Origin: Papaver somniferum
Lineage: Eukaryota; Streptophyta; Magnoliopsida; Ranunculales; Papaveraceae
Assembly (NCBI RefSeq): GCF_003573695.1
Contig: NC_039362.1
Span: 111,889,120-111,953,119, forward strand
Reading direction: 5' to 3'
DNA: 64,000 nt
Shown here: positions 22,428 through 34,768 of the stretch, piece after piece
Position numbering within the stretch: the first letter of the stretch is position 1
How the letters are laid out: each line of letters begins with the position of its first letter
Notes under the pieces: model-generated
What the model saw: only the letters and a program-made list of their open reading frames with translations
Told to the model about the DNA's origin: nothing
The model's database searches: none
Program-made: the position numbers and the translations under genes

Positions 22428-24952
22428 TGAAAACGTTGGGGGTACCAAGATACACCACCAACTTTTTTTTGGGAAATTTGTATGGACAAACTCAACACAA
22501 ATATGAGAGTAAAAACTCAATCAAGAAAAGTGCTTAGAGTTATATATCTCTCTCTCTCTTATTGTTAGAACGTCTACAGAATTGAATCCGTGAACCTAAC
22601 TACAAAAAGAGTTCTTGGACGGTACCAAAGACCAATGTCCAAGGATCAATCAAGTCTTTTCCAACTAACAAGGTTGGACCTAGCTATTGTGATTGATCAA
22701 CGCACCACCTGTGATATTTCAATTATAAAGATAAACAATATAATGCGGAAAAATAAATAACACAGACATCAGAAGTTTTGTTAACGAAGAAACCGCAAAT
22801 GCATAAAAACCCCGAAACCTAGTCTACACTGAACACCAAATTGTATTAAGCCGCTACAGACACTAGCCTACTACCAATTAACTACGGTATGGAATGTAGT
22901 TGAGCCCGAACTTAGTCTCCCAATGATTCAAGTTCAGTCGTGCTCCTTACGCCTCTTTAATCCCAGCAGGACTCTACGCAATTGATTCCCTTAGACGATC
23001 TCACCCACGACTAAGAGTTTCTTCAACTCAATTGAAGACTTTAAATCAAATATGCCTCTCATGGATTAAGCCTATATTTGATTTCTTGATTTACGATCTA
23101 AACCGATGATCATATCAAATGATAGATCTAGGTGATGGAAAACGATATCAACTTAGATAAAAGTTTGGCTATCCTCAAAATCCAGACTTATGCAACCCGG
23201 AGTGCAGCCTAGATTATTATTCACCTCATAAGTATAAAACTTGTGGAATCAACAAAGTATGAGACGAAGAGACTTTGTTGATTACTATCTATCTTGATTG
23301 ATGGATCAAGGCTCTACAAACAATCAAGATCAGGATACTCAAGTTATCAAGATAACTGAACCTGGCTTCACGAATCCCAATGAAGTCTTTGTAGTCGCTA
23401 AACCCCAAAAGGTTTTTATGGAGAGGACGACTCTAGATACAACTAGGACACATCAAAAAGTAGTGTCAGGATTCAAAAATCCCAGTTGCCAAGAGTACTG
23501 CTTATGTAGACTTCAAAGCCCAGGTTGCTTGAGGTTTAAACTAAGATAGCTTTAGAACCAAGCAAACAATATCCACCGTTAGATGAAAGCTTTGAATCTT
23601 AATCACATATACAAGATATATACTGTGGTGAGGTAAACCGTAACCGAACACTGTATAAAGACCATATTCAACATGGTTAGCCGAAAGTAGCCGATTTGAA
23701 CTTAAAAGCTTAACATTCATTTTCATGTTCACTAAGACATTAATATTGAGTCACAATCATGTGATCTATTGAGTCTAGTGTTAACTAGAGAAATGATCAA
23801 ATGCAGATTACTTCATAGAAATAATTCAATCGCAATTGAATCATGATCGACATAGTTTGTAAATGTACAAAGTACAATTACTTGATTCGTTCGTGAATCG
23901 GCTGAGTCACAGTACGCTGACCGATTTGCAAACTTATATGCAATTACCGTGTTCCGGAGTCTACAGAAATTTTCATTTTATAAACCAGTTTGCAAACTTA
24001 TGCAATTACCAAGTTCCGGACTCTACAAAACTTTTCAGTTCACGTACCGGTTTGCATACTTAAGACCTTTGCCGGTTTTGGAGTTCACGGAACATTCATC
24101 TTGCGTACCGGTTTGGGTACTAAACTGGTTCTAGAATATAAAACTATTTTGGCTCGCACACCGGTTTGATTATTTTTACCCGGTTCCCTAACCACAATCC
24201 ACAATTGTTTGTATACGAATATACATACCTATCCGGATCACGAAACAAACAGATTTTCCCATGATGTACATACGAATATGCATATTACACATATATGGAA
24301 GTCGATATATAGCTACTCCGCTACGTGTACGAATCCATGTAATACGGCTTTAGACATATAACAATTTTCTCAATTTGTAAGACTGATAACAATGTCTTGT
24401 ATTCCAAATATAGTAGTTCTATATTTCTCTAAATCAATTCGAAATATTCATGAATAAAAACAATGACACATATCACTATTCCAGGCTATTTTCGAATGAT
24501 AAAGTTGAACCATGATTTGGTTTCGAACAATAAATTGTTCTCCACCGAATTTGATCAAGTATGAACAAATGCTCATTAAGCTTAGTCATTATATTTCGAG
24601 AAATTCGTAAACTAAACAATTAGTTCTCGACTCGAAATTATTGTTTATGCAAGCTAGTATAATTAGTTATGCGACAATCGTCTCAAGGATAAAAAGGTGA
24701 ATGTAACTTGAGAAATAGGTGGTTTGGTCTTTACTTACCTTTTGTCGATGAAGTTCTCCAAAAGCTTCGGTTGATCTTCACCTTCAGACGATAGAACGCA
24801 AATGATGACTGGCTCGTTTCTCAACTCCACTATCCTAGACCAAGACTTAACTAATTGTAGACTAGAAATCAAGATATAGTTTTGACAACTAAAATTTGAC
24901 AACAAGCTTGATATAGCAACACTTGTGAGTTCGACCGAGCAATGCTCTAACA
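22428..24952 (-). repeat. 3' LTR of Copia-type element 2
   Basis: Plus strand begins TGAAAACGTTGGGGG and ends GCTCTAACA. Similar throughout to 51397-54219 but clearly diverged. The TATA box is damaged here (minus CTACATAAG at 23501-23509), while the 5' LTR keeps it. A tandem block at 23920-24120 consists of CGGTTTGCAAACTTA-type units. Confidence 0.85.
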
Positions 24953-24964
24953 ATCTCCCCCTTT
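24953..24964 (-). other. Polypurine tract of Copia-type element 2
   Basis: Minus strand AAAGGGGGAGAT next to the 3' LTR, identical in type to 12202-12213. Further purine runs recur at 28290, 28350, 28411 and 28688 in the interior. Confidence 0.85.
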
Positions 24965-25267
24965 GTCAATTTTAGTGACAAAACTATTTAAATACATATG
25001 GATAACAAAAATAAAGTTTTGAAAAAACTTCTCGATCTACCATGTCTTCTTGATTTCCTTGGTTTCTCCAGCTCTCCTTGAACTCTTCGTTATTTCAAGT
25101 TGCAATGATTCTGAACGTGTTCAACTCAGTGTCGTTGTTGCTGAAAAACCGATTCCATAGCGATAACAACTTTTTGAAAACAAATATTCTCAATCGTTGT
25201 TATGCAGAAACATAGTATTATTATCTTCTCTCCAAAGTTCAATTGTATCTCAACTCTGAAGTAATAC

Positions 25268-25656
25268 TTTTTGTACCGTGTATTTTATACACGAAGAGCC
25301 CGTAATCAACCCGCTTAGCCCGTGAAGGAAGATTCTAGAAGTTTCCAGAAGTCTTGTTACCCAAGTTACTTGCATATGAAGTTTACCTAATTAGGGTTAC
25401 ATAAACACTATAAATACATGTATCCTAAACCCTAAGAAGACATGGAATTTTAGGTTAGCTAACCCGGAGAAAAACATTTGTATTACCATAATCAATAAAA
25501 TATCTCTCCGTTACTCCGTGGATGTAGGCAACACTTGCCGAACCACGTTAAATATTTGTCTTCTTATTTGTTTTCAATCGTTTTTTAGCCCTAATTCATC
25601 ATGATCAACATCAAATCATCGTGTTTAGCGCCTAACAGTAATTTTAGGTACAAACA
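25268..25656 (+). repeat. 5' LTR of the gene-less LTR element
   Basis: 389 bp, nearly identical to 27879-28268 with a few substitutions and short indels. It includes a TATA box (25409-25416) and an AATAAAATA polyadenylation-like signal near 25494. Confidence 0.9.
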
Positions 25657-26094
25657 TTGGAGCCAACTAAGAGGATTCGTATAAAAAAATCGTGTTTTAC
25701 CATTGAGAAAAGTGCGGAAGAAATCATCCCAAAATTCCATGCAAAAATCAGCGAAGAAGATGAAAGCAAAAAAAGATTAGGGTTCTCACGGAACTGTTAC
25801 AAAACAGTTAAGGAACCGTTACGAAACAGAAACGTTAGAAAACAGTAACACCAAAAGATGTTGTAAAAACCGTTACCAAAGCATCTCTTCTGTATAGCCG
25901 CATAGGTCCAACCTCAGGTACACCTCTAGATCGAGCCAATCATATCTGTCAGATCGACGAAATCTGGACTGTTAGATCTGTCCAACCTCAGATCCAGCTT
26001 CAGGTTCACCAAATCGGTTCAACATGACTCAGCCAACCAGAAAGCGACACGTGTAATAGGTCCAACCTGGTTTAGACCGTTCGGGTCCAACCAG

Positions 26095-26340
26095 TCACCT
26101 GCCACCTCAGCAATGCATGCACAGTCAACAATGCCTCGTCAGCAAAAAGTGATACGTCATCAACCTTGGTCCAGTCAGCGCAGTTGCCACGTCATCATCC
26201 TACTCCGTTGTGCCAGCTGGTTCTGTTAGTATTTCCATGTCATCATGTACGGCGCCACGTCAGCACCTTAGTCCAGTCATCGACTGCCACATCAGCAGTT
26301 TTGATACAGTCACTGCTACGTCAGCAACAACGCGCGCGCT
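26095..26340. repeat. Irregular repeat of CCACGTCAGCA-like units
   Basis: At least eight spaced copies of GCCACGTCAGCA or close variants, four of them with a perfect ACGTCA core (a bZIP target in plants). They lie in the non-coding interior of the gene-less LTR element. Confidence 0.6.
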
Positions 26341-26627
26341 TCATTCAAATCTTGTTTCGTGAATAACTTCTTCGTTTTAAGTCCGAATTTAGTGATTTTT
26401 GGCTCGTTGGAATCGTCTTTCAATTTCCTACAACATGGGAGCAAAAGTTCTAGTGTTCGAGAAACTTCGATGTGCACTTGGAGCAGCAACACGATCGGGT
26501 TCGAGATTCGTGGATAGCGACATGATCGAGTTCGAGGTTCGTGGATAGCGACATGATAGAGTTGGAGAAGAGGATTGCTTAGACCCTTCAATATTTAGCC
26601 TTGCATCAAATTTAAAGCACCTAAAGC

Positions 26628-27734
26628 CTCACCTCACGTGAGCACATATAGGGCTGCACATGGGTCGGGTTGGGTCGGGTTTGGCCTCACCCACCACCCG
26701 ACCCACTGCTGGTGGGTAATTGAACTTTTCACCCACAACCGACCCACCATAACAATGGGTCGCTTTTCACCCGACCCACAATAAGACGGGTTGGGTCGGG
26801 TCGGGTGGTGGGTTACCCGTCATAACTTGCAAATTACTTGTATCATGATTCATGAAGAATTACAGAATTCAAGTGTAGAAAATTAAAGTTACTTAAAAAT
26901 GAAGGAGACAAATATTTTCCATAAACTTCTTTGTTAACACCTAATTTACTACTAGGGGTGGATAAACCATTTCCGACGAGGCATGCTGATCAGCTGATGA
27001 AGCATCCATTACTCAATTTAGGGAAGAAGAGTCTCCGTGACTCTGTTTCTGAGAAAGAGAGAAGAAGAGGCCGAAGTGATAGGTGTGGGCTGTGAGTGCG
27101 ATGCTTAGTTAGGGTTAGGTATTTTATTTTTTCAATCCAATGGCTGAGATTCATTCTAGGATAGAAAATCTAAGGGCTAGCATGCTAGGGAATATTGGGT
27201 CGGTTGGTGGGTCGGTTCGGGTGAAGGAAGTTCCTACCCGCAACCGACCCAACATACGGTGGGTTTTCACGTGCCTCACCCATAGTCGACCCATACTTAG
27301 GTGGGTCGGTTCGGGTACGGGTATTTTTTGACGGGTGTGGGTCGGGTCGGCGGGTCGAGTCGGTTATGTGCAGCCCTAAGCACATAAGTCTTGCTCTTAT
27401 CGCAAGCATCAATTCTCGTCTTGCACGCGAGTATAAAAGTCTTGCACCTTGGCAAGCATAAAGTCTCGTCTCGACCACGAGCCCAATGCCCGATGTTGGT
27501 CCGTACAAAGTCTCGTCTCGACACGAGCCCAATGCCCGATATTGGTCAAAAAACGCGTACTCAACACAAGCAATACAGCCAGCCTGCCCCGAGCAGCGAG
27601 CGCTACATCCTTGTTACGTTGCGAGAAAAAAGCCTTACCCCAGCCGCAAGCACACTACATTCTACTCAAGACTCGACTAGCTCTCGAGCATCACAAGTCC
27701 ACCACGTGGCCAAAAGTCTCGCCTAGCTCGTGAG
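26628..27734 (+). repeat. Array of about ten short stem-loops (split by the hAT element)
   Basis: Successive small inverted repeats, most preceded by AAGT: CTCAC/GTGAG at 26628-26642, CTTGC/GCAAG at 27390-27406 and 27441-27456, CTCG/CGAG at 27415-27431 and 27672-27688, CTCGT/ACGAG at 27465-27481 and 27512-27527, and weaker ones near 27610-27625, 27633-27649 and 27718-27734. Loops are 6-9 bases in the clear cases. Two units also share GCCCAATGCCCGAT downstream. The array ends shortly before the polypurine tract. Confidence 0.65.
26649..27378. mobile_element. Non-autonomous hAT element with GGGTCGGGT repeats
   Basis: 730 bp. Both ends read TAGGGCTGCACA inward, and an exact 8-bp target duplication AGCACATA flanks it (26641-26648 and 27379-27386), diagnostic of hAT. 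The subterminal regions are crowded with GGGTCGGGT and CCCGACCC motifs, likely transposase-binding sites. The inside has no transposase. It sits inside the gene-less LTR element and splits its hairpin array. Confidence 0.92.
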
Positions 27735-27878
27735 CAATTTTTTTGCAGGTAATTACAGTTGGGGGCGTCTTTGAAATATCCCTACTCACGCTAGGGGGCG
27801 AGTTTCATCATCGACAACCGACGCGAAGGAAAAACAAACTTCTTAACCCCAAACAAGTTGTAGGTTAAGAGGGGGCGA

Positions 27879-28268
27879 TGTTTGTACCGTGTATTTTATA
27901 CACGAAGAGCCCGTAATTAATCCCGCTTAGCCCGTGAAGGAAGATTATAGAAGTTTCCAGAAGTCTTGTTGCCCAAGTTGCTTGCATATGAAGTTTACCT
28001 AATTAGGGTTACATAAACACTATAAATACATGTATCCTAAACCCTAAGAAGACATGGAATTTTAGGTTAGCTAACCCGGAGAAAAACCTTTGTATTATCA
28101 TAATCAATAAAATATCTCTACGTTCCTACGTGGATGCAGGCAACACTTGCCGAACCACGTTAAACCTTTGTCTTCTTATTTGTTTTCAATCGTTTTTTAG
28201 CCCTAATTCATCATGATCAACATCAAATCATCGTGTTTAGTGCCTAAAAGTAATTTTGGGTACAAACA
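27879..28268 (+). repeat. 3' LTR of the gene-less LTR element
   Basis: 390 bp, TG...CA, directly behind the polypurine tract and followed by the target duplication AATAC. Confidence 0.9.
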
Positions 28269-29020
28269 AATACTATGATGATATGTTTCTCCCCCTAATC
28301 AATACTTACATCTTTTGTCTAATAGGTAAACCTATTGCTTAAATGATCCAATCCCCCTTACATAATGATCCGTAAACCATATGTATGTAGTATGAAACTA
28401 CTAAATAATTCTCCCCTTTTTGTCAATAAAATTAACAAAGGTACGAAAATCGCGGGATCGTAATGAATACAACCAAAAGATATCTCAAGCTTAAGGAAGA
28501 TGTAAATACTACATAATAACATAGTTAAAATGCAAATCCTCATATCAACCTGTTTAGATGATAGCACATAGTAATAAATACTTAGTGTTCATCCTAGGAG
28601 ATTAAAAAGTTACAAGCATCCCCTTTATAATTCCACAACCACACTCCCCACAAAGATATAACAATTAAGCAGAAGTTCATTTAAGAACTCTCCCTCGTAA
28701 AATGTCATTCCCAAGAGAACAACATGAGTGACCTTACTTTGAAAAAAAAAGGATTTTGGCGGACATAAATTAATCTCAAGGACAGTTACGAACAACGAGA
28801 TAATTTTACTCATTTTACTCAACATAAGAGAATCTTACAGAGTGTGTCAAGCAAAAATAACATAAAATCGTGATCACTAGAAGATCAATACTGCGAGAAA
28901 AATCTCAAAGAGTTTGTTCTATTTTCGTTTATAAAAACATAATAAATTTAACTTCTGAGTATATATGAAATATTAGCTCGATTCACGAGAACGAAAAAGC
29001 ACATATATTTCATAAGATAT

Positions 29021-30473
29021 TGATGGGATTTTAAAGTTGTAGTAAATAGGTTCGTTGAGACTTGTGAAAGCAATAGATTTTAGACTTGTAAAACTTAAAA
29101 ATAAAGAAAACTTAATGTAAAAAGTGATTTCAAGATTTAAAAATGGACTAAGGCTCCAGATTCCACTATTCCTTCTAGTTGAGTGGTTTACAACGATATT
29201 TCTGAAATTATTATTAAGCTCTTTTTCTCATTAATTCACTATTAATCTATAAGGTGTCCAAATATTAAATTGTAATCCCTAAGCATGAATTATCAAAGAA
29301 TTGATTTTAAGCATAACACATCGAATTGATTCACATCTAATTAAGAAAACCAATTTTATCTTTATGTTGATCCTAGTGAATTAAATTAAATAAATAATTA
29401 AATAAATTATAAAAGAAATTACCAATCAAGCATGAATGAATAGTTTCCTCCTCTGCCTCAGTCATCGGGTAATTTAGCCGCTCATCATGGTGAAAACCCT
29501 CTCAAATAATTTATTAATGCTCAAAAAATGGTTCACAAATGATGAAATGGGAGGAAAAATTATTAAATCCGGCTTTGTAACAATTAGATTTGTTACAAAC
29601 CAAACAGTTGCAAAGAACGATAAAAGTAAACTATCACTGACGTTGTAGCGTATACGACTGTCAAATAGGTGTCGCAATCACTGTAGCAATTAACTGCTCC
29701 TTGTGGTCTTATGTTCTTCGTATGTTATTCAATGGCAGCAGCAGTAATTCTCTCAAACTCACGTTTCTTTGCTCTGGTCTCTCCCCAATCACTTCGTGTC
29801 CGCTCTCTGATATCCCAACAACTATTTATAACCCAGCAGCCTCGAAATCTAACGCAATAACTGCCTATAATTCTCCCCTTTGCTAGACAGTAAATAATAT
29901 ATTCTTGGGAATATTTTTCCCTTTATTTTCTTCTTACGCTGTCATCCAGTGTTTACACGCTCAAAACATTCTTCCATATCATCAAGAAATGATTCAACAC
30001 GCTGAAAACGCATGCAGACTTTCCATAACAACATCGACACAATCCCGAGCATCTTCTAGACTTTCATTCCGTGTAATTGCACGTTCCCTTCCATTTTTAT
30101 CGAAACTAAACACGTTACCATCCCTGTATTATCTCAGTCAATGATTCCATGCAATTCCAACCATTTAGTCTCGGTGAATCATCCCCAAATATCGAACCAG
30201 AAATCTTCCAGTTGACTGCAAAGAATTCCCGCCAAAACTGACCATTTGAAATGAAGAAGAAGATGTCCCTTATCCAAATATGTGGGTTCCGAATAACCAG
30301 TGGGGTTCCCTTATCCAAAACTTGAGTGCCTTTAGTAACTTTCTCCAGGGGTCCAGATAGCACTTTTCGAGCAAAAACACATATAAACACACAAAACACC
30401 ATAATAAGTGCAAAATTGAGTACCAACAATACTGAAAATTGAGGACAACTTAGACACAAAAATGTGTCTATCA
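29021..30473 (-). repeat. 3' LTR of the Athila-like element
   Basis: 1,453 bp, begins TGATGGGATTTTAAAG on plus and ends TGTGTCTATCA. A minus-strand TATA box (TTATAAATAG) lies near 29822-29832. It matches 43369-44808 with few differences. Confidence 0.92.
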
Positions 30474-30487
30474 AATACCCCCAAACC
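30474..30487 (-). other. Polypurine tract of the Athila-like element
   Basis: Minus strand AGGTTTGGGGGTATT-like run touching the 3' LTR. Confidence 0.75.
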
Positions 30488-31835
30488 TATTATTTGCTAG
30501 TCTTCGAGCAAAACTAATCTAGAAAATAAAATCCTAAATCGCTAGGTGGCCCTAGCGACCGAGTTAATCTCGGGAGGGTTTACCAGAGGTGTACCCACAA
30601 AACCAAGACGTCTAATTGGTCACAAGTATCCAAAGAGCTATGAGGACATACATATTCTCAACCTATCTCCAAGTAACTAGAATGCCAGAGAAATTAAAGG
30701 TGTCAACTCTAAAGCTGAACAAATAATAGGGGAGACACATCTGCAACACTGCTAGATAAAGAGATATCCGCTACACAGCTAGATAAACATTGTAAGATGC
30801 ATCCGCTTTACAGCTGGATAAGATTATGAGAGAGATAAAAATGAGAGGGACATCTGCTACATAGCTGGACAAATTACGTGTGATGAGTTGAACCAATGCT
30901 ATAAAAATCTTGTGTCAGATGGAAAACGGACTAACAAAGCAACCAATATGTATCTCTCTTCGACTCTCTCATAGTGCTCAGTAGAAACAACGTCTTCTTC
31001 GACTTCAACTGTTGATGATAAACTGTCGAACCTCATAGAACCTTGACAATTAACTCTTCTCCTTAATTTATTGCTTGAAACTTCCTTATAGATTTCTACT
31101 TCCCTATGACCTTATTGAACAAAAAGCTAATTACAGAAATTAAGAACGTAATGATGATTTTCTTTTTTTTTTTTTTGGAAAAAAAAATAACAAGACAAAA
31201 TTTACATGGCCATGAGAGAAGGACTCTAGAACTTGGATCTTCGCAACTTGTAATGTTTTGGTATCATGAACTTCAACAAATTATGTTGTTTGCTCTTATA
31301 ACTTCTTGTAACTAAGTCTTCTTCATAGATTTTGATGTCACTCCGCTTGTTGATGATGATAAGTTTCTACTGAGACAGAGTCGTAATCCAGTAACTAAGA
31401 TTACATTGTGAGGTTGCTTTGTCTTTCTGGCATTTCCTTCTTGCCTAATTGCCTTTCTATCATGGATGGTTAGGTCATCACGATTACCCTCTAAAAGGAA
31501 CATGTTCTCTCCTGAATGTCAAAGATCTCAATGTCTTTTTCTCTAATGTCTCAATAGAATGTTATCCCTAGCAAATCCAATTTCTATCTTTTCGGTGAGA
31601 AAGAGTATGTAAACTTAGCTAACCGGATACTATGTGACGCTAGAAGTTTCAAAAATGCAACTAAAAAAGTTCTTCCCCACCCCCAAACTTAAATCTAACA
31701 TTGTCCTCAATGTTTCTAATGAAAGAGCAGTACCAATAGTAAAATAACACGAGGAGAAGTTGGAAAGATAGTACCTGGGTGTAGAGAGATAAAATCAAAA
31801 ACTAATATACAACATACAACTGCCTTGATGGTCAA
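30488..31835 (-). other. Non-coding 3' region of the Athila-like element with a short repeat
   Basis: About 1.35 kb between integrase and polypurine tract. Intact Athila elements often have an env-like frame here; I find none. At 30738-30870 a unit like CCGCTACACAGCTGGATAA occurs four times. Confidence 0.55.
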
Positions 31836-33122
31836 TCAAGGGTAAACAGGGTTCTCCAAAGGGACCTCCTTAACATCACCTGTAGGAAAGGGCTCTAAAA
31901 AGGGTTTCCATCTCTGACCGTTAACCTTCGAAGAACTACAACCATCCGGTGTCTCGATCTCAACAGCTCCATGAGGAAAGACAGTGCGAACAATAAAAGG
32001 ACCCGTCCACCGAGAACGTAACTTCATAGGGAAAAAATGCAAGCGGGTATCATACAAAAGAACTTTTTGACCTGGAGAAAATGACTTCCTTAAAATATTT
32101 CAATCATGCACAAGTTTCATTTTGTTCTTATGCTCCTTAGCACTATCGTAAGCATCTATACGAATCTCTTCCAACTCATTGAGCTGGAGTTTCCTATGGG
32201 CTCCTGCCTTGTGAAGTGAAAAGTTTAGTTGCTTAACATCCCAATAAGCTTTATGTTCTAACTCAACAGGTAAGTGACATGCCTTGCCATACACAAGCCG
32301 ATAAGGCGACATTCCAATGGGGGTCTTAAACGCAGTACGGTAAGCCCATAAGGCGTCAGTACGCCTGGACGACCAGTCTTTCCGATTAGGATTAACTGTT
32401 TTCTCTAATTTACGTTTTATCTCCCTATTGGAAACCTCTACCTGACCACTAGTCTACGGATGATACGGGGTACCTAACTTATGTGTAATACCATATTTCT
32501 TCATCAGAAGCCTAAAAGGTCCATTACAAAAGTGCGACCCTCCATCACTAATTATAGCTCGCGGTGTACCAAAACGTGTAAGTATATTATTTTTCAAGAA
32601 CTCAATCACAACCCTATGGTCATTGGTTTTACACACAACCGCCTCAATCCACTTAGAGACATAGTCTACAGCGACAAGGATGTATAAGTTACCAAAAGAA
32701 TTAGGAAACAGACTCATAAAGTCAATACCCCACACATCAAAGACTTCAACGACTAAAATAGGATTCAAGGGCATCACGTTCCTACGGGAAATGGTTCCTA
32801 ATTTCTGGCAACGCTCACAAGTAACACAGTAACTATGGGAGTCTTTATACAACGAAGGCCAATAGAATCCACACTGCAATATCTTAGCAGCAGTCTTCTT
32901 AGCACTAAAGTGACCCCCACAAGCATGATCATGACAAAAGGAAATAATATTGGACTGGTCACTCTCAGGTATACATCTCCTAATTATCTGGTCTGGACAA
33001 TACTTAAACAAATAAGGATCATCCCAAAAGAAGTGCTTAACCTCGGCTAAAAACCTAGAACGATCTTGTTTACCCCAATGTTGGGGCATTCGACCAGTAA
33101 CAAGAAAGTTCGTTATATTCGC
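31836..33122 (-). pseudogene. Athila-like integrase with two in-frame stops
   Basis: One frame from about 33122 to 31836, with a TAG at 32456-32454 and a TGA at 32099-32097. It holds the zinc-binding block (HDHACGGHF ... CVTCERC, residues about 53-94 of the first segment), the catalytic core Asp residues in WGIDFM and ISDGGSHF, and the core Glu just after the first stop in [10 protein letters not shown]-terminal region follows (RSRWTGPFIVRTVFPHGAVE). It would insert the element's cDNA into the genome; with the stops it is inactive. Confidence 0.9.
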
Positions 33123-34768
33123 ACACCAAGTAATTGGGTAACAAAGAACAATTCTTCATCGGGAAAATTATCCCTAACAAGAGGAGAATCATCAGGGGTA
33201 TCCACAACAAGCCTAGACAAGTGGTCTGCTACTACATTTTCTGCATCTTTTTTGTCTCTAATGTCTAAGGAAAATTCCTGCAACAATAGGATCCATCTAA
33301 TCAATCTAGGTTTAGTATCCTTCTTGGAAAGAAGATACTTCAAAGCAGCATGATCAGTAAAGATTATGACCTTAGAACCTAAGAGGTAAGATCTAAACTT
33401 GTCTAAGGCAAACACAATAGCTAATAGTTCCTTCTCCGTAGTGGTATAGTTCAACTGGGCATCATTCAGAGTTTTGCTAGCATAGTAAATCACATGAAGT
33501 AACTTGTTTTCTCGCTGACCTAGCACAACACCAATAGCATAATCTGAAGCATCACATATGATCTCAAAGGGTAGGTTCCAGTTAGGTGCCTGGACTATGG
33601 GGGCGGTAGTGAGTAAAGTCTTAAGCTTCTCAAAAGCCTCTAAACAAGCATCATCAAAGAAAAACTTAACATATTTTGCAAGCAAATTGCAAAGAGGTCT
33701 GGAAATCAAGCTAAAATCCTTAATGAATCGACGATAAAAACCAGCATGCCCTAAGAATGACCTAATATCTCTTACGGTTTTTGGGACCTGTAAAGTCTTA
33801 ATAAGGACAACTTTGGTTTTATCTACCTCTATACCCTTAGAAGATACGATATGCCCTAGAACAATTCCTGAACGAACCATAAAGTGACATTTCTCCCAAT
33901 TAAGCACTAGATTCTTTTCCTTACTCCTAGCCAAAACTAATGACAAATGATGCAAGCACTCATCGAAAGACGAACCAAACACCAAAAAATCATCCATAAA
34001 GACCTCTAAGAATCGTTCTACCATGTCGGAAAATATGCTCATCATACAATGCCGAAAAGTCGCAGGCGCATTACATAGCCCAAAAGGCATGCGTCTATAC
34101 GCAAAGGTACCAAAGGGACATGTAAAAGTGGTTTTCTCTTGGTTTTCTGGGGCAATAACAATCTGATTATAAACGGAGTATCCATCTAAAAAGCAATAAT
34201 GACTACGTCCAGCTAATCTCTCTAGCATTTGATCGATGAAGGGAGGGGGGAAGTGGTCCTTCCTAGTGACCTTGTTCAATTTCCTATAGTCAATACAGAC
34301 ACGCCAACCCGTGACCCGGGTTGGGATTAACTCATTGTTATCATTCTGAACTACAGTTATACCGGATTTCTTGGGGACAACCTGAACAGGGCTGACCCAC
34401 TTACTGTCTAAAATAGGATAGATAATGCAAGCATCTAACAACTTAAGAACCTCGGTTTGAACTACTTCTTTCATATTAGGGTTTAGTCGACGTTGCATCT
34501 CCCTAAAAGGTTTGGTATCTTCCTCTAAATAAATCTGATGCATACAAACAGTGGCACTTATACCCTTAATGTCTGCTATGGTCCACCCTAAAGCTTCCTT
34601 GTTATTTTGAAGGACGGTTACTAGCCTACTCTCCTGATCACTATCCAAGTCGGATGCCATAATTACAGGTAAAGTTTTAGATGGGCCTAAAAACACATAC
34701 TTCAGGGTATCTGGTAATGGTTTAAGGTCCAACTTAGGAGGCGCTGCTAACAAAGGAACTAGCACTAC
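33113..34768 (-). pseudogene. Athila-like reverse transcriptase and RNase H
   Basis: Open for about 550 codons; the first eight codons of the open frame (34792-34769) are contributed by the inserted element. Reverse transcriptase blocks include [19 protein letters not shown] (164-182), [11 protein letters not shown] (201-211, where a conserved Gly is Val), [12 protein letters not shown] (235-246) and the catalytic FMDDFLVFG (265-273). RNase H follows with DASDYAIG (415-422), TEKELLA (452-458) and [10 protein letters not shown] (479-488). Both active-site Asp residues of the polymerase are present. It lost its N-terminal continuity to protease through the 6.6-kb insertion, and the frame shifts near 33120 before integrase. 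Confidence 0.92.

Larger units (their letters stand above)
25268..28268 (+). mobile_element. Gene-less LTR element (LARD/TRIM-like), 3.0 kb
   Basis: LTRs 25268-25656 and 27879-28268 enclose about 2.2 kb without gag or pol. The LTR ends are TGTTTGTACC and GGTACAAACA, perfect inverted ends; the left copy has TT in place of TG. The 5-bp target duplication AATAC is exact (25263-25267 and 28269-28273). A polypurine tract (AAGAGGGGGCGA) ends at 27878. A TATAAATA box lies at 25409-25416 on plus. It interrupts the interior of Copia-type element 2, whose sequence continues on both sides. The primer site after the left LTR (TTGGAGCCAACTAAG) is not one I can assign to a tRNA. Confidence 0.9.

Noticed and set aside
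23298..23549. Open frame within the LTR of Copia-type element 2
   Set aside because: Lies wholly inside LTR sequence. The partner LTR carries indels and stops at the same place.
27185..27733. Overlapping open frames on both strands
   Set aside because: Produced by GC-rich repeats of the hAT end and the hairpin array; no protein motif.
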